Shown: positions 16,773 to 26,718 of the stretch, one piece after another
Layout: each line of letters opens with the position of its first letter
Numbering within the stretch: position 1 is the first letter of the stretch
Origin: Aneurinibacillus thermoaerophilus
GTDB lineage: Bacteria; Bacillota; Bacilli; Aneurinibacillales; Aneurinibacillaceae
Assembly (NCBI RefSeq): GCF_900099925.1
Contig: NZ_FNDE01000021.1
Coordinates: 1 to 55,258 of the forward strand
DNA length: 55,258 bases
Direction of reading: 5' to 3'
The notes under the pieces: model-generated
Database searches by the model: none
Told to the model about the DNA's origin: nothing
The model's input: the letters and a program-made list of their open reading frames with translations, nothing else
Program-made: the position numbers and the translations under genes

Positions 16773-18296
16773 ATGATATTTACCCCATCTTTATCCGAAG
16801 TGTTGCAACTTAGCCGCAGCTTTACGTTTATTCCTGTCTCCTATTCCTTTTTGGCTGACCAGGCTACCCCAATTCATTTGTATCAGACGCTAAAACAAAA
16901 AGATTCGTTTTTATTGGAAAGTGTAGAAAATGAAAGTCGTTGGGCACGTTACTCATTTATCGGCCTGCGTCCTTTTTTAAAACTTCGTGCCGGACATGAG
17001 GGGGCCGAATTTATATACCGTGATGCCAAGCGCATCAGGGTAGAAGGGAATCCTTTAGAAGCATTTCGGCGTCAACTTAGCCGTTTTCGCAGTCCAAATC
17101 TACCGAACATGCCGCCATTTACAGGCGGTGCGGTCGGTTTGCTTGGTTACGATACGCTCCGTTTTGTAGAAATGTTGCCTAAAGCCTCGCATGACGAATT
17201 GCAGCTGGATACGTTGCATTTACTGTTTGTCGACGAGGTGATTGCATACGATCATCTTAAACAGGAAGTCAAGGTAATCGTGAATATGCGGGTGAAAGAG
17301 GGGATGTCAGAGGCGGACGTACGAGCCGCGTACGAAGCTGCATGTGGGCGTATTCGCGAACTGGTAAGCCGGATCGCGAAGTCGGAGACCCGGGCATTTG
17401 CGCGTGTGGATAACATTCCGTCTGAAGGCATACCGCTTGCCGCAGTCAGCAACATGACAAAGCAGGAGTTTATGTGCCGGGTGGAGCGGGCAAAAGAATA
17501 CATCGCGGCAGGCGATATTTTTCAGGTAGTGTTATCTCAGCGTTTTGCTGTACCGCACAAGGCGGATCCGCTGCTGGTGTACCGCATTCTCCGGCTGACG
17601 AACCCGTCGCCTTATATGTACTATTTTGAAATAGACGGTGCGACGATCGTCGGCACGTCGCCGGAGCTTTTGGTGAAAGTAACAGATGGCAAAGTGGAAA
17701 TGCGTCCGATTGCGGGCACGCGGCGCCGGGGGATGGATGAAGCGGAAGACGCGGCGCTTGTCGCCGATATGCTTGCCGATGAGAAAGAGCGCGCGGAACA
17801 TCTTATGCTACTGGATTTGGGGCGTAACGATGTCGGACGTGTTTCCCGTTACGGCAGCGTCGAAGTGACCGAGCAAATGGTGGTCGAGTACTATTCACGA
17901 GTCATGCATCTTGTATCTCACGTCCAGGGAACGCTTGCCGAAGATAAAGAACCGTTTGATGCTCTCCTATCTTGTTTTCCAGCAGGTACGCTCTCAGGTG
18001 CCCCAAAAATCAGGGCAATGGAAATTATTGCGGAGTTGGAGGGCGAAGCGCGCGGCTTTTATGGCGGCGCGGTAGGGTATTTTGGTTTTGGCGGTAATCT
18101 TGATTCTTGCATTGTTATTCGTACCATCCTGTTTAAAGATGGTATGGCGTATGTGCAGGCCGGTGCCGGCATCGTCGCTGATTCCATACCTGAGAATGAA
18201 TACGAAGAGACACGGAACAAGGTGCGGGCGATGCTGCATGCGCTGAGCTTAGCGGAGAAAATGACGAGCGTAGAGGAGATGAGTGCACATGTTTAA
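16773..18296 (+). CDS. trpE: Anthranilate synthase component I
   Basis: It converts chorismate to anthranilate using ammonia supplied by a glutaminase subunit. The 507-residue protein has the LLES feedback motif (FLLESVENES, near residues 46-55), and the chorismate-binding core with DIFQVVLSQRF, IAGTRRRG, DLGRNDVGRV and FPAGTLSGAPK. ATG 16773 follows AGGAGAGGTGA; the longer frame from 16719 lies in the attenuator. No trpG lies in the operon, so the glutaminase is presumably shared with folate synthesis elsewhere, as in B. subtilis. Confidence 0.97.
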   Translation: MIFTPSLSEVLQLSRSFTFIPVSYSFLADQATPIHLYQTLKQKDSFLLESVENESRWARYSFIGLRPFLKLRAGHEGAEFIYRDAKRIRVEGNPLEAFRRQLSRFRSPNLPNMPPFTGGAVGLLGYDTLRFVEMLPKASHDELQLDTLHLLFVDEVIAYDHLKQEVKVIVNMRVKEGMSEADVRAAYEAACGRIRELVSRIAKSETRAFARVDNIPSEGIPLAAVSNMTKQEFMCRVERAKEYIAAGDIFQVVLSQRFAVPHKADPLLVYRILRLTNPSPYMYYFEIDGATIVGTSPELLVKVTDGKVEMRPIAGTRRRGMDEAEDAALVADMLADEKERAEHLMLLDLGRNDVGRVSRYGSVEVTEQMVVEYYSRVMHLVSHVQGTLAEDKEPFDALLSCFPAGTLSGAPKIRAMEIIAELEGEARGFYGGAVGYFGFGGNLDSCIVIRTILFKDGMAYVQAGAGIVADSIPENEYEETRNKVRAMLHALSLAEKMTSVEEMSAHV

Positions 18297-19314
18297 ACAG
18301 TTGCTTGGCCAGGTGGCCCAAGGGAAGTCATTAACGCGGGAAGAAGCGCGGGAGGCGATGCGTCTGATTATGGACGGGGAGGCGCACCCGACGCAAATTG
18401 CCAGTTTTTTAACCGCTTTACGCATGAAAGGTGAAACGGTGGATGAAATTATTGGCTTTGTAGAAACGATGCGCAAGAAAGCGGTCAGTCTGGAGACAAA
18501 AGGCGAAGAGCTTCTTGATACGTGCGGAACGGGCGGGGATGGTGGTATCTCGTTCAACATCTCGACAGCGGCGGCCATTGTAGCCGCGGCGGGTGGTGCC
18601 CGCGTTGCCAAGCATGGCAATCGAGCTGTATCCAGTAAAAGCGGCAGCGCGGATGTTCTTGAAGCGTTGGGCGTCACGATTACAAGTTCATCAAAAGAAG
18701 CGATTCGTTGCTTGGAAGAGACAAATCTTTGCTTTTTGTTCGCACCGCAGTACCATCAGGCGATGAAACACGCGGTTGAACCCAGGCGCCAGCTAGGTTT
18801 TCGCACCGTGTTCAATCTGCTGGGACCGCTGACGAATCCGGCGTGCGCCGAACGTCAATTGCTTGGCATTTACGATAGAAACCTGGGGGTAAAGGTGGCG
18901 GAAGTGCTGGTGGAACTGGGTGTCAAGCGCGCGCTTGTGGTGGCGGGCGCGGACGGTTTAGATGAAATTAGCATAAGTGGATTTACTTATGTGGTGGAAG
19001 TTGATTGCGGGATGATTTCTCCATATACGATTCACCCGGAAATGTTTGGTCTGTCCGTTCATCCTCTGGAAAATGTAGCAGGGGGGGACGCTGTCGAAAA
19101 CGCGCGGATTATTCGTCGCGTTTTTGATGGGGAGAAGGGAGCATATCGCGATATTGTCGTGTTGAACACGGCTGCTGCATTTTATGTCGGTGGTCAGGTC
19201 GCCTCTATCGGAGAAGGTGTTCGGCTTGCGCAGGAGATGATCGATATTGGGGAAGCGAAGCGGAAGCTTGAACAGCTTGTAGAAGTGACGGGAGGTGTTA
19301 GCCATGCTTCATAA
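18289..19314 (+). CDS. trpD: Anthranilate phosphoribosyltransferase
   Basis: It joins anthranilate to phosphoribosyl pyrophosphate. The 341-residue protein shows the PRPP motif DTCGTGGDG, AKHGNRAVSSKSGSADVLEALG, and FAPQYHQAMKH. ATG 18289 was chosen over GTG 18283: the ribosome site AGAGGAG (18272-18278) is 10 nt and 4 nt away respectively. The gene overlaps the end of trpE by 8 nt, so translation is probably coupled. Confidence 0.97.
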   Translation: MFKQLLGQVAQGKSLTREEAREAMRLIMDGEAHPTQIASFLTALRMKGETVDEIIGFVETMRKKAVSLETKGEELLDTCGTGGDGGISFNISTAAAIVAAAGGARVAKHGNRAVSSKSGSADVLEALGVTITSSSKEAIRCLEETNLCFLFAPQYHQAMKHAVEPRRQLGFRTVFNLLGPLTNPACAERQLLGIYDRNLGVKVAEVLVELGVKRALVVAGADGLDEISISGFTYVVEVDCGMISPYTIHPEMFGLSVHPLENVAGGDAVENARIIRRVFDGEKGAYRDIVVLNTAAAFYVGGQVASIGEGVRLAQEMIDIGEAKRKLEQLVEVTGGVSHAS

Positions 19315-20119
19315 GATTGTGGCTACAAAAAAGCAAGAAGTGGAGCGGTTGCGCGCGGAAGTTTCCTTGGCGGAAATGGAACGGCTGATAGCAGACTTGC
19401 CGCCGTGTTTATCGCTGAAGCGTCGTTTCTTAGAACGGAGACGTCCCGTCGGCGTCATTGCTGAAGTGAAGAAAGCGTCCCCTTCCAAAGGGCTTATCCG
19501 CGATCCGTTCGATCCGCTCGCCATCGCACGTGCGTATGAAGCGGCGGATGTGGAAGGGATGTCGGTGCTTACGGACGCGCCGTATTTTCAAGGACACTTA
19601 TCGTATTTACGTAATATTAAAGAAGGGCTAACGAAGTCAATTCCGCTTTTGCGCAAAGATTTTCTTATTGACCCGCTTCAATTGTACGAGGCGCGGGCGC
19701 ACGGTGCTGATGTCGTGTTGCTTATCGCTGCGATCCTCGATAAAAAAAGCTTGTGTTGGATGGCGGAGGAAGCCCGGGCGCTGGGACTCGAGATTTTGGT
19801 CGAGGTGCATACGGCAGAAGAGCTTGATACGGTGCTTGATGCGGTCGAACCAGATTTACTTGGCATTAACAATCGGGATTTGAAAACATTCACCACGTCG
19901 CTTGCGACGACGCTGAACCTTCTCGGACAATTGCCGCAGTCAACTGTGACGATTAGCGAAAGCGGCATTCATTCGCCGGATCATATCATGACCCTTATGG
20001 AAGCTGGGATTGATGGAGTGCTGGTCGGGGAGCATTTCATGCGGCAAGCGAACGTAGAGCAGGCCGTTTGCTCTCTTGTTGGACACGCGGCTTATGCTAG
20101 CAAGGGGGCCAGCCGATGA
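19304..20119 (+). CDS. trpC: Indole-3-glycerol-phosphate synthase
   Basis: It closes the indole ring from CdRP. The 271-residue TIM barrel has VIAEVKKASPSKG (catalytic Lys), LRKDFLIDP, LGINNRDLKTF and SESGIHSP. ATG 19304 has GGAGGTG at 19291-19297; the GTG that opens the frame at 19295 lies inside that site. It overlaps trpD by 11 nt and trpF by 4 nt. Confidence 0.97.
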   Translation: MLHKIVATKKQEVERLRAEVSLAEMERLIADLPPCLSLKRRFLERRRPVGVIAEVKKASPSKGLIRDPFDPLAIARAYEAADVEGMSVLTDAPYFQGHLSYLRNIKEGLTKSIPLLRKDFLIDPLQLYEARAHGADVVLLIAAILDKKSLCWMAEEARALGLEILVEVHTAEELDTVLDAVEPDLLGINNRDLKTFTTSLATTLNLLGQLPQSTVTISESGIHSPDHIMTLMEAGIDGVLVGEHFMRQANVEQAVCSLVGHAAYASKGASR

Positions 20120-20802
20120 GGCCTTTATTGAAAATTTGTGGCATTACAGAAGAAGCGACGCTTGCGCTGATTGCGGAACGGAATCTTCACGTTGATCAGC
20201 TCGGCTTCGTGTTCGCCGAAAGCCGTCGCAAAGTCACGCCCGCTGAATGGGAGAGACTGGCGCATACCGTGCCGTTTGGTGCGCGTTCGGTGGGCGTATT
20301 TGTTAATCCTTCACTGCAAGAAATTGCGGAAGTATTCCGCGCCGCTCCGCTTGATATCATCCAGCTGCATGGCGATGAAACGCCGGAATTTTGCCGGGAA
20401 GTGCGGAGGCGGTTCAAGTGTGCCGTTACGAAAACGTTCAGCATTTCAGATGGGAAAGAGGAGCGCAGGGGGCAGGATGGAACGCGGCATGTAATCGAGT
20501 ATGCAGGAACCGTTGATTATGTCTTGCTGGATACAGCGTGCGGCGCGCGCCGCGGAGGGACGGGGAGAACGTTTGCTTGGGAGCGGATTGAAGAGTATCA
20601 TACTTGGGCCAAAGCGCATAATCTACCGCTTTTGGTTGCAGGTGGGCTTAATGCGGGGAATATCGCAGCGCTGCTCCGGCGGTATCGGCCGGACGGCGTT
20701 GATATTTCCAGCGGCGCAGAGACACAAGGGCGAAAAGACATCGAAAAAATACAGACGATTATCGAAAGGATGGATGAGTATGAGCAGAGTGCAGTTGAGT
20801 AA
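20116..20802 (+). CDS. trpF: Phosphoribosylanthranilate isomerase
   Basis: It isomerises phosphoribosylanthranilate to CdRP. The 228-residue TIM barrel begins [11 protein letters not shown] with the catalytic Cys, and has the conserved Asp in [10 protein letters not shown] and the phosphate-binding [10 protein letters not shown] and GVDISSGAE. It overlaps trpC by ATGA and trpB by about 23 nt. B. subtilis has the same gene order. Confidence 0.96.
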   Translation: MRPLLKICGITEEATLALIAERNLHVDQLGFVFAESRRKVTPAEWERLAHTVPFGARSVGVFVNPSLQEIAEVFRAAPLDIIQLHGDETPEFCREVRRRFKCAVTKTFSISDGKEERRGQDGTRHVIEYAGTVDYVLLDTACGARRGGTGRTFAWERIEEYHTWAKAHNLPLLVAGGLNAGNIAALLRRYRPDGVDISSGAETQGRKDIEKIQTIIERMDEYEQSAVE

Positions 20803-21982
20803 GAAAAGCAAAGGGCGGTTTGGCGCGTTCGGCGGCCGGTACGTTCCGGAGACGCTGGTAAATGCGCTTGACGAACTGGAAGCGGCGTACGAAGAGGCGC
20901 TGTATGATAAGACATTTCAGGAAGAACTTGCGGAATTGTTGCAGCGGTATTGCGGGCGGCCAACGCCGCTTTATTTTGCCGAACGTTTGACCGAGAAGTT
21001 GGGTGGCGCGCGCATATACCTGAAGCGTGAAGATTTAAACCATACCGGCGCCCATAAAATCAATAATGCGCTGGCTCAGGGGCTTCTTGCTAAAAGAATG
21101 GGCAAACGGGAAATTATCGCCGAGACGGGAGCCGGACAGCACGGCGTGGCGACGGCTACGGTCGCAGCGCGTCTCGGGCTTTCATGCAAAGTGTTTATGG
21201 GTGAGAAAGACATGGAGCGGCAGAAGCTGAATGTGTTCCGTATGGAATTGCTCGGGGCGGAAGTGGTACCGGTCACATCGGGTACGCGAACGCTAAAAGA
21301 CGCTACGAGTGAAGCCATCCGTTTCTGGGTTGGCAATGTAGATACAACCTTTTATATCATTGGAACTGTAACCGGCCCCCATCCGTACCCGCAGATGGTG
21401 CGCGATTTCCAGCGCGTTATCGGCGACGAGACAAAGATGCAAATGCTTGAACAGGAGCGCCGCTTGCCGGATTATATTGTCGCTTGTGTAGGCGGTGGCA
21501 GCAACGCGATGGGCATTTTTTATCCGTTTCTTGAAGATAATGATGTATCACTGATTGGTGTGGAAGCGGCTGGCCAGGGGCTGGAGACGAAGAAGCACGC
21601 AGCGACGCTGACGAAAGGAAGCCGGGGTGTGCTTCATGGTACGATGACCTATTTGTTGCAGGATGAGTTCGGACAAATTATCGAACCCCATTCCATCTCC
21701 GCCGGGCTAGACTATCCAGGCGTGGGGCCAGAACACGCCTATTTGCGCGAAACCGGGCGGGCTGAGTACCGCGCGATTACCGACGAGGAAGCGCTGGCCG
21801 CGCTCAGATTGTTGTGCCGCGAAGAAGGCATCATTCCCGCTCTAGAAAGCGCACATGCGATTGCGGAAGCGGTAAAGCTAGCGCCGACGCTGGCAAAAGA
21901 CCAAGTGATTGTCGTTTGCTTGTCCGGTCGGGGGGATAAAGATGTGACACAAATTTATGAACGGGAAGGGAGAAAGTGCTGA
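20780..21982 (+). CDS. trpB: Tryptophan synthase beta chain
   Basis: It condenses indole with serine using PLP. The 400-residue protein has [15 protein letters not shown] at the N-terminus, the PLP lysine in [24 protein letters not shown], and the phosphate-binding [10 protein letters not shown]. The frame is open far upstream through trpF. ATG 20774 and ATG 20780 are both near an AAAGGA site; 20780 gives better spacing. Either start overlaps the end of trpF. Confidence 0.96.
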   Translation: MSRVQLSKKSKGRFGAFGGRYVPETLVNALDELEAAYEEALYDKTFQEELAELLQRYCGRPTPLYFAERLTEKLGGARIYLKREDLNHTGAHKINNALAQGLLAKRMGKREIIAETGAGQHGVATATVAARLGLSCKVFMGEKDMERQKLNVFRMELLGAEVVPVTSGTRTLKDATSEAIRFWVGNVDTTFYIIGTVTGPHPYPQMVRDFQRVIGDETKMQMLEQERRLPDYIVACVGGGSNAMGIFYPFLEDNDVSLIGVEAAGQGLETKKHAATLTKGSRGVLHGTMTYLLQDEFGQIIEPHSISAGLDYPGVGPEHAYLRETGRAEYRAITDEEALAALRLLCREEGIIPALESAHAIAEAVKLAPTLAKDQVIVVCLSGRGDKDVTQIYEREGRKC

Positions 21983-22803
21983 TGATGAATGTAAAAACGG
22001 GAGCTGAACGGATTATCGCCGCATTTTCTGCTGGGAAGCAGGCGTTTATACCTTTTATTACGGCAGGCTATCCTACGCCGAATATAACAGTGGAACTGGC
22101 GCTTGCATTGCAGGAGGCGGGTGCGGCCCTTTTGGAGCTTGGCGTGCCATATTCCGACCCGCTTGCGGACGGACCGACGATCCAGCGGGCGTCCGCACAG
22201 GCTTTATCCTATGGGGTTACCATTCGACGTGCGCTCGAACTTGCAGCGGATATGCGCGCGCGCGGATTGCGCATCCCTGTTGTGTTGTTTACATATATTA
22301 ACCCGGTGCTTCAGTATGGAGAAGAAAGAGTATTTAAAGAGATGGAAGCGGCCGGGGTGGATGGCTTGCTCATTCCGGATCTGCCACCGGAAGAAGCTGA
22401 AAATATTGAACGGCTGGCTGAAGAATTCAATCGCCCGCTTATCTTCATGGTAGCTCCTACTTCGGAGCAGCGAGTCGCGATGATTGCGACCCGTGCCAAG
22501 GGATTTTTGTACTGTGTATCTTCGCTTGGTGTTACAGGGGTTCGCTCCGCGCTCGATCCGGGCTTGACTCGTTTCCTTGCTCGGGTGCGGCAATACGCAT
22601 CTGTACCTGTAGCGGTCGGATTCGGCATTTCTACAGCCGAGCAGGCCAGTTTGGTCGCGTCGTACAGCGACGGATTTATTGTTGGAAGCGCCTTGCTTGA
22701 AAAAATCAAGGAGGCGGAGCCACTGCTTTTAAATCCGGAAACAAAAGAAGAAGGTTTTTGTATAATAAAAAGATTTGTAAAACAATTGCAATCTAGGGTA
22801 TGA
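21982..22803 (+). CDS. trpA: Tryptophan synthase alpha chain
   Basis: It cleaves indole-3-glycerol phosphate to indole, which channels to TrpB. The 273-residue TIM barrel has AFIPFITAGYP, ELGVPYSDPLADGPTIQ with the catalytic Glu/Asp pair, and GVTGVRS. ATG 21982 lies on the last base of the trpB stop (TGATG) and follows AAGGGAG by 9 nt; the GTG at 21976 is too close to that site. It is the last trp gene, followed by hisC. Confidence 0.96.
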   Translation: MMNVKTGAERIIAAFSAGKQAFIPFITAGYPTPNITVELALALQEAGAALLELGVPYSDPLADGPTIQRASAQALSYGVTIRRALELAADMRARGLRIPVVLFTYINPVLQYGEERVFKEMEAAGVDGLLIPDLPPEEAENIERLAEEFNRPLIFMVAPTSEQRVAMIATRAKGFLYCVSSLGVTGVRSALDPGLTRFLARVRQYASVPVAVGFGISTAEQASLVASYSDGFIVGSALLEKIKEAEPLLLNPETKEEGFCIIKRFVKQLQSRV

Positions 22804-22842
22804 TGGATGACAAATAAAATAAATTGGGCAAGAGGTGAGAGT

Positions 22843-23922
22843 ATGATTCCAAAAACCCGGATTGTAAACTTGCCTGTGTATGAACCAGGCAAACCGATCG
22901 AGGATGTAAAGCGGGAACTAGGTTTAACTGAAGTGATCAAGCTTGCATCCAATGAAAACCCCTTCGGTTGCTCGCCAAGAGTAAAAGAGACAATCGTGTC
23001 ACAGCTTGACAACTTGCCGATTTATCCGGACGGCGCCTGCCTTGAATTACGTTCTGCGCTTGCTTCTTTTTTGAATGTAAAAGAAGAAGAGCTTATTTTT
23101 GGCAATGGTTCGGACGAAATAGTGATGTTACTTGCCCGCGCGTATTTAGAGCCAGGTACGAATACCATAATGGCAGCCCCGACGTTTGTCGTGTACAAAA
23201 CGAACGCAACGATCGAAGGTGCAGAAGTGATTGAAGTTCCGTGCGTTGAAGGCAAGCATGATTTGAACGGTATGCTGGCGAAAGTGAATGAGAATACGCG
23301 CGTCGTATGGGTGTGCAATCCGAATAATCCGACCGGAACGATCGTGACGGAAGAAGAGCTTATCCGCTTCCTGGATCAAGTGCCGGAGCATGTGCTTGTT
23401 GTGCTGGACGAAGCGTATGTAGAGTATGTAAAAGATGACGCGTTCCCGCGTTCGCTGGAGCTTTTGAGAAAATACAAAAATCTAATTATTCTGCGCACAT
23501 TTTCAAAAATTTATGGTCTTGCGGCGCTGCGCGTCGGCTATGGCATAGCGGCAGAGGAAATTATTGATAAACTAAACCGCGTGCGTGAACCGTTTAACGT
23601 AAACCATCTCGGTCAAAAAGCGGCCCTCGCCGCACTGGCGGATCAGGAATTCGTCGCACGTTGCAAAGCGGCCAATATGGAAGGATTGGAGCAAGTGTAC
23701 GCAGGACTGGACGAGATAGGCGTTCCGTATTACCGTTCGGAAACAAACTTCGTATATGCGATAGTGGAGCGGGATACAAAAGAGGTTTTTCAAGAGATGT
23801 TGAAACAGGGTGTAATTATTCGCGCGTTCCCGCAGGCGATTCGTGTGACGATCGGAAGCAAAGAGCAAAATGAGAAAATGCTGGCTGCATTGAAAGCGGT
23901 GTTGGCCCCCGCGAAACAATAA
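22843..23922 (+). CDS. hisC: Histidinol-phosphate / aromatic aminotransferase
   Basis: This PLP enzyme transaminates imidazole acetol phosphate and, in bacilli, also the aromatic keto acids for Tyr and Phe. The 359-residue protein has LASNENPFG, NPNNPTGT, the DEAYVEY segment and the PLP lysine in TFSKIYGLAALRVGYG. ATG 22843 follows AGAGGTGA; the frame opens earlier at 22807 without a better site. Its place between trpA and tyrA, as in B. subtilis, supports dual use for His and Tyr/Phe. Confidence 0.95.
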   Translation: MIPKTRIVNLPVYEPGKPIEDVKRELGLTEVIKLASNENPFGCSPRVKETIVSQLDNLPIYPDGACLELRSALASFLNVKEEELIFGNGSDEIVMLLARAYLEPGTNTIMAAPTFVVYKTNATIEGAEVIEVPCVEGKHDLNGMLAKVNENTRVVWVCNPNNPTGTIVTEEELIRFLDQVPEHVLVVLDEAYVEYVKDDAFPRSLELLRKYKNLIILRTFSKIYGLAALRVGYGIAAEEIIDKLNRVREPFNVNHLGQKAALAALADQEFVARCKAANMEGLEQVYAGLDEIGVPYYRSETNFVYAIVERDTKEVFQEMLKQGVIIRAFPQAIRVTIGSKEQNEKMLAALKAVLAPAKQ

Positions 23923-23966
23923 TGCCCTGCATGAAGCAGATGCAAAGTGGAGGAGAAAGCAGACGT

Positions 23967-25064
23967 ATGACAGAAATTGCAATTCTAGGGGTAGGGCTCA
24001 TCGGGGGGTCGTTGGCCCTTTCCCTGAAAAAAAACGAAAATGTACATGTTACTGGATTTGATGTAGTGGAAGAGAATTTGCGCATGGCCGAGTCCCTCGG
24101 CGTTATTGACAGAGGAACGACACATTTGGCCGAAGCGGTGGTGCAGGCCGATTATATTTTTTTATGCGCTCCTGTGGGCAAACTGCAGGAGTTGATTTCT
24201 TTCCTGCGCTATACACCTCTGAAAAAAGGCGCGGTCATTTCAGATACTGGCAGCACAAAAGTGTCCATCATGGAGCTATCGCACGGGTTTGCACAACGGG
24301 GCGTATATTTTATCGGCGGACATCCGATGGCCGGTTCTCATAAGTCAGGTGTGGAAGCTTCCCATGATCGTTTATTTGAGAATGCGTATTACGTTCTAAC
24401 GCCGGCTGAGGATACGCCTAAGACGATCGTGAATGAGCTGACCCGGCTGCTGGCTCCGACGCGCGCGAAAGTGGTGCTGATGGATGCAAAAAAGCATGAT
24501 GAGGTAGTCGGTGCGATCAGTCACTTTCCGCATATTATCGCGTCCACGCTGGTTAACCAGATCGCTTCGTACAACGATGAAGAAGATTGGTACCGCAGCC
24601 TGGCGGCGGGCGGATTCCGCGATATTACCCGCATCGCTTCCAGTAACCCACGGATGTGGCGCGACATTTTGCTGAACAACCGGCAGGTCATGAAAAAGCT
24701 AGCTGAAGATTGGAAAAAGACGCTCGAGCGGATTTCTGACTTAATTGAAAAAGCGGACGGGGAAGGGATTGAGAAGTTTTTTGCTGATGCCCGCCGGTTT
24801 CGTGATGGATTGCCAGAAAAGAAAAAGGGAGCTCTTTCCCCCTATTTTGATTTATATGTCGATGTACCGGATGAACCGGGGGTCATTGGCCGAATAACGA
24901 CTTTGCTTGGAAAGCAAAATATTAGCATTACAAACATCCGGATTTTAGAGACACGGGAAGACATTCTTGGGGTATTGCGGATTTCGTTTCGCAGTCAGGA
25001 AGATATGGAAAAAGCGAGGGCCGCACTGCAAGCTGAAGGGTATGGCGTATATGAGCGTGAGTAG
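23967..25064 (+). CDS. tyrA: Prephenate dehydrogenase with ACT domain
   Basis: It oxidatively decarboxylates prephenate to 4-hydroxyphenylpyruvate for tyrosine. The 365-residue protein has the Rossmann [11 protein letters not shown] at the N-terminus, [28 protein letters not shown] with the catalytic His, and a C-terminal ACT domain starting near [16 protein letters not shown] (about residue 293), likely for allosteric Tyr binding. ATG 23967 follows GTGGAGGAG. The upstream frame from 23922 overlaps the hisC stop and was not used. Confidence 0.96.
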   Translation: MTEIAILGVGLIGGSLALSLKKNENVHVTGFDVVEENLRMAESLGVIDRGTTHLAEAVVQADYIFLCAPVGKLQELISFLRYTPLKKGAVISDTGSTKVSIMELSHGFAQRGVYFIGGHPMAGSHKSGVEASHDRLFENAYYVLTPAEDTPKTIVNELTRLLAPTRAKVVLMDAKKHDEVVGAISHFPHIIASTLVNQIASYNDEEDWYRSLAAGGFRDITRIASSNPRMWRDILLNNRQVMKKLAEDWKKTLERISDLIEKADGEGIEKFFADARRFRDGLPEKKKGALSPYFDLYVDVPDEPGVIGRITTLLGKQNISITNIRILETREDILGVLRISFRSQEDMEKARAALQAEGYGVYERE

Positions 25065-25077
25065 GAAGGTGGATGAC

Positions 25078-26361
25078 ATGAAAAAAATACAAGGCGTAAA
25101 CAGCGTCCGGGGCGAGGTTACAGTTCCCGGCGATAAATCGATTTCGCACCGGGCTGTGATGTTTAGCGCGCTGGCAGAAGGAACGACAACCATCGAAGGA
25201 TTTCTTCCGGGTGCCGATTGTTTAAGCACGATTTCTTGCTTTCGCAAAATGGGCATTGATATTGAACAGGAAGGCGAGCATGTGCGTATCACGGGGAAAG
25301 GTTGGTACGGTCTGACGGAGCCGGCAGAGGTTCTGGATGTCGGAAACTCCGGTACGACGATCCGCCTGATGCTGGGCATTCTGGCAACTCAACCGTTCCA
25401 TAGCGTGCTTGTAGGCGATGAATCCATTGCCCGTCGTCCAATGGGACGGGTCACGATTCCGTTGCGCCAGATGGGTGCTGATATCGCAGGAAGACAGAAC
25501 GGGGGCTTCACGCCATTATCCATTCGCGGCGGAAACTTAAAAGGAATTGAGTATCGTTCCCCGGTGAGTAGCGCCCAGGTGAAATCGGCGGTGCTGCTGG
25601 CAGGATTGCAGGCAGAAGGAGAGACTGTGCTGTATGAACCGGGATTGTCGCGCGACCATACGGAACGGATGCTTCGTTCATTCGGTATAGAAGTACAATC
25701 ATTTGAAGGCGGTGTGCGTGTCCGCGGCGGGCAGCGCCTTGTGTCGCCCGGTCGTATTCAAGTTCCTGGAGATATTTCTTCGGCAGCGTTCTTGCTGGTA
25801 GCGGCTGCGATTTTGCCGGGCAGTCATCTTATGATTCGTAATGTTGGTATGAATCCAACCCGGACCGGTATTATTGATGTATTGAAAGAGATGGGCGCCG
25901 ATTTGATTCTGTACAACGTGCGGGAGACGAACGGTGAACCGGTAGCCGATATTGAAATTAAGCATGCGCCGCTTAGAGGCATAGAAATCGGCGGAGCTAT
26001 CATTCCGCGCCTGATTGATGAGATCCCTGTCATTTCGGTGTTGGCGACGCAGGCAGAAGGTGTTACGGTTATCCGTGATGCAGCCGAATTAAAAGTAAAA
26101 GAAACGAACAGGATTGATACGGTGGTAGCGGAACTCGGCAAGCTTGGTGCGGATATTGAACCGACGGAAGACGGCATGATCATCCGAGGCAAAACACGAC
26201 TTACGGGTGCTACGTGCGATAGCCATGGCGATCACCGGATCGGCATGGCGGCAGCGGTTGCTGCGCTGGCGGCTTCAGGAGAGACAACCATTCAAAATAC
26301 TGAGTCCATCAATGTATCGTTCCCGGGATTTTTTACAAAGTTAGAACAAACGATTGAATGA
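25078..26361 (+). CDS. aroA: EPSP synthase (3-phosphoshikimate 1-carboxyvinyltransferase)
   Basis: It transfers enolpyruvate from PEP to shikimate 3-phosphate. The 427-residue protein has [26 protein letters not shown], and the late motifs [10 protein letters not shown] and [16 protein letters not shown] 25078 follows AAGGTGG and gives the standard N-terminus; the frame is open from inside tyrA at 24967. It ends the aro-trp-his-tyr supraoperon (called aroE in B. subtilis). No terminator lies directly after it; the nearest one is that of the candidate small RNA at 26480-26514. Confidence 0.97.
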   Translation: MKKIQGVNSVRGEVTVPGDKSISHRAVMFSALAEGTTTIEGFLPGADCLSTISCFRKMGIDIEQEGEHVRITGKGWYGLTEPAEVLDVGNSGTTIRLMLGILATQPFHSVLVGDESIARRPMGRVTIPLRQMGADIAGRQNGGFTPLSIRGGNLKGIEYRSPVSSAQVKSAVLLAGLQAEGETVLYEPGLSRDHTERMLRSFGIEVQSFEGGVRVRGGQRLVSPGRIQVPGDISSAAFLLVAAAILPGSHLMIRNVGMNPTRTGIIDVLKEMGADLILYNVRETNGEPVADIEIKHAPLRGIEIGGAIIPRLIDEIPVISVLATQAEGVTVIRDAAELKVKETNRIDTVVAELGKLGADIEPTEDGMIIRGKTRLTGATCDSHGDHRIGMAAAVAALAASGETTIQNTESINVSFPGFFTKLEQTIE

Positions 26362-26396
26362 ATCATTTAAAAAATTAAATAAATCTGAATAAGTTA

Positions 26397-26424
26397 TTGA
26401 CTTTTTACCGTTTTTTTCTATAAT
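26397..26424 (+). promoter_or_regulatory. Sigma-A promoter for a candidate small RNA
   Basis: TTGACT (26397-26402) and a perfect TATAAT (26419-26424) are separated by 16 nt. The predicted start is near 26431. No convincing protein gene lies downstream on this strand before 27157. Confidence 0.7.
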
Positions 26425-26430
26425 GGAGAT

Positions 26431-26514
26431 TATAGTATGGTTTCTCTCCACTCCTATCCATATATGGGAACTTCCCATACCGCTTCGTCTATCATGGCGA
26501 AGCGGATTTTTTTT
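26431..26514 (+). ncRNA. Candidate C-rich small RNA of about 84 nt
   Basis: Downstream of the promoter are an unpaired pyrimidine-rich stretch with repeated CTCC-like blocks (26441-26459), a short hairpin (TATGGG 26463-26468 with CCCATA 26474-26479), and an intrinsic terminator (CCGCTTCG 26480-26487 with CGAAGCGG 26498-26505) followed by eight T. Promoter, C-rich single strand and terminator are the layout of Firmicute trans-acting RNAs such as RsaE/RoxS and FsrA. No family identity is claimed. The terminator could also end aroA read-through. Confidence 0.5.
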
Positions 26515-26553
26515 GTCGAATCAAAACACGGTTGTTGCTATTTGAAAAGAAAA

Positions 26554-26594
26554 AAAATCCGGCTGCCAGTTCTTCAGGCTTATTTCCGGATTTT
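26554..26594 (-). terminator. Minus-strand terminator after the Spo0E-family gene
   Basis: AAAATCCGG (26554-26562) pairs with CCGGATTTT (26586-26594) across a 23-nt loop. Read on the minus strand the stem runs into a long T run (plus-strand A at about 26550-26557). This is the likely end of the minus-strand transcript from 26901. Confidence 0.7.
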
Positions 26595-26624
26595 CGTCCC
26601 AGAGATGTCATTCATTCGCCCTGA

Positions 26625-26665
26625 GGAAGTCTGAGTGACTATCTATGTTATGCAAACAGACTTCC
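26625..26665. repeat. Second 9-bp inverted repeat with 23-nt loop
   Basis: GGAAGTCTG (26625-26633) pairs perfectly with CAGACTTCC (26657-26665). The arm and loop lengths equal those of the hairpin at 26554-26594. On the plus strand ATTTTT follows, so it could be a weak terminator in that direction. On the minus strand it would lie in the 3' untranslated part of the Spo0E-family mRNA. Confidence 0.55.
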
Positions 26666-26718
26666 ATTTTTGGTTGCAGCGTTTTTTAAAAGCATTCGGA
26701 TGACCGGTACGTCCGCTT

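Noticed and set aside
26437-26634. A 65-residue plus-strand frame after aroA
   Set aside because: It starts inside the candidate small RNA, has no ribosome site and runs across a strong terminator; composition is not protein-like.
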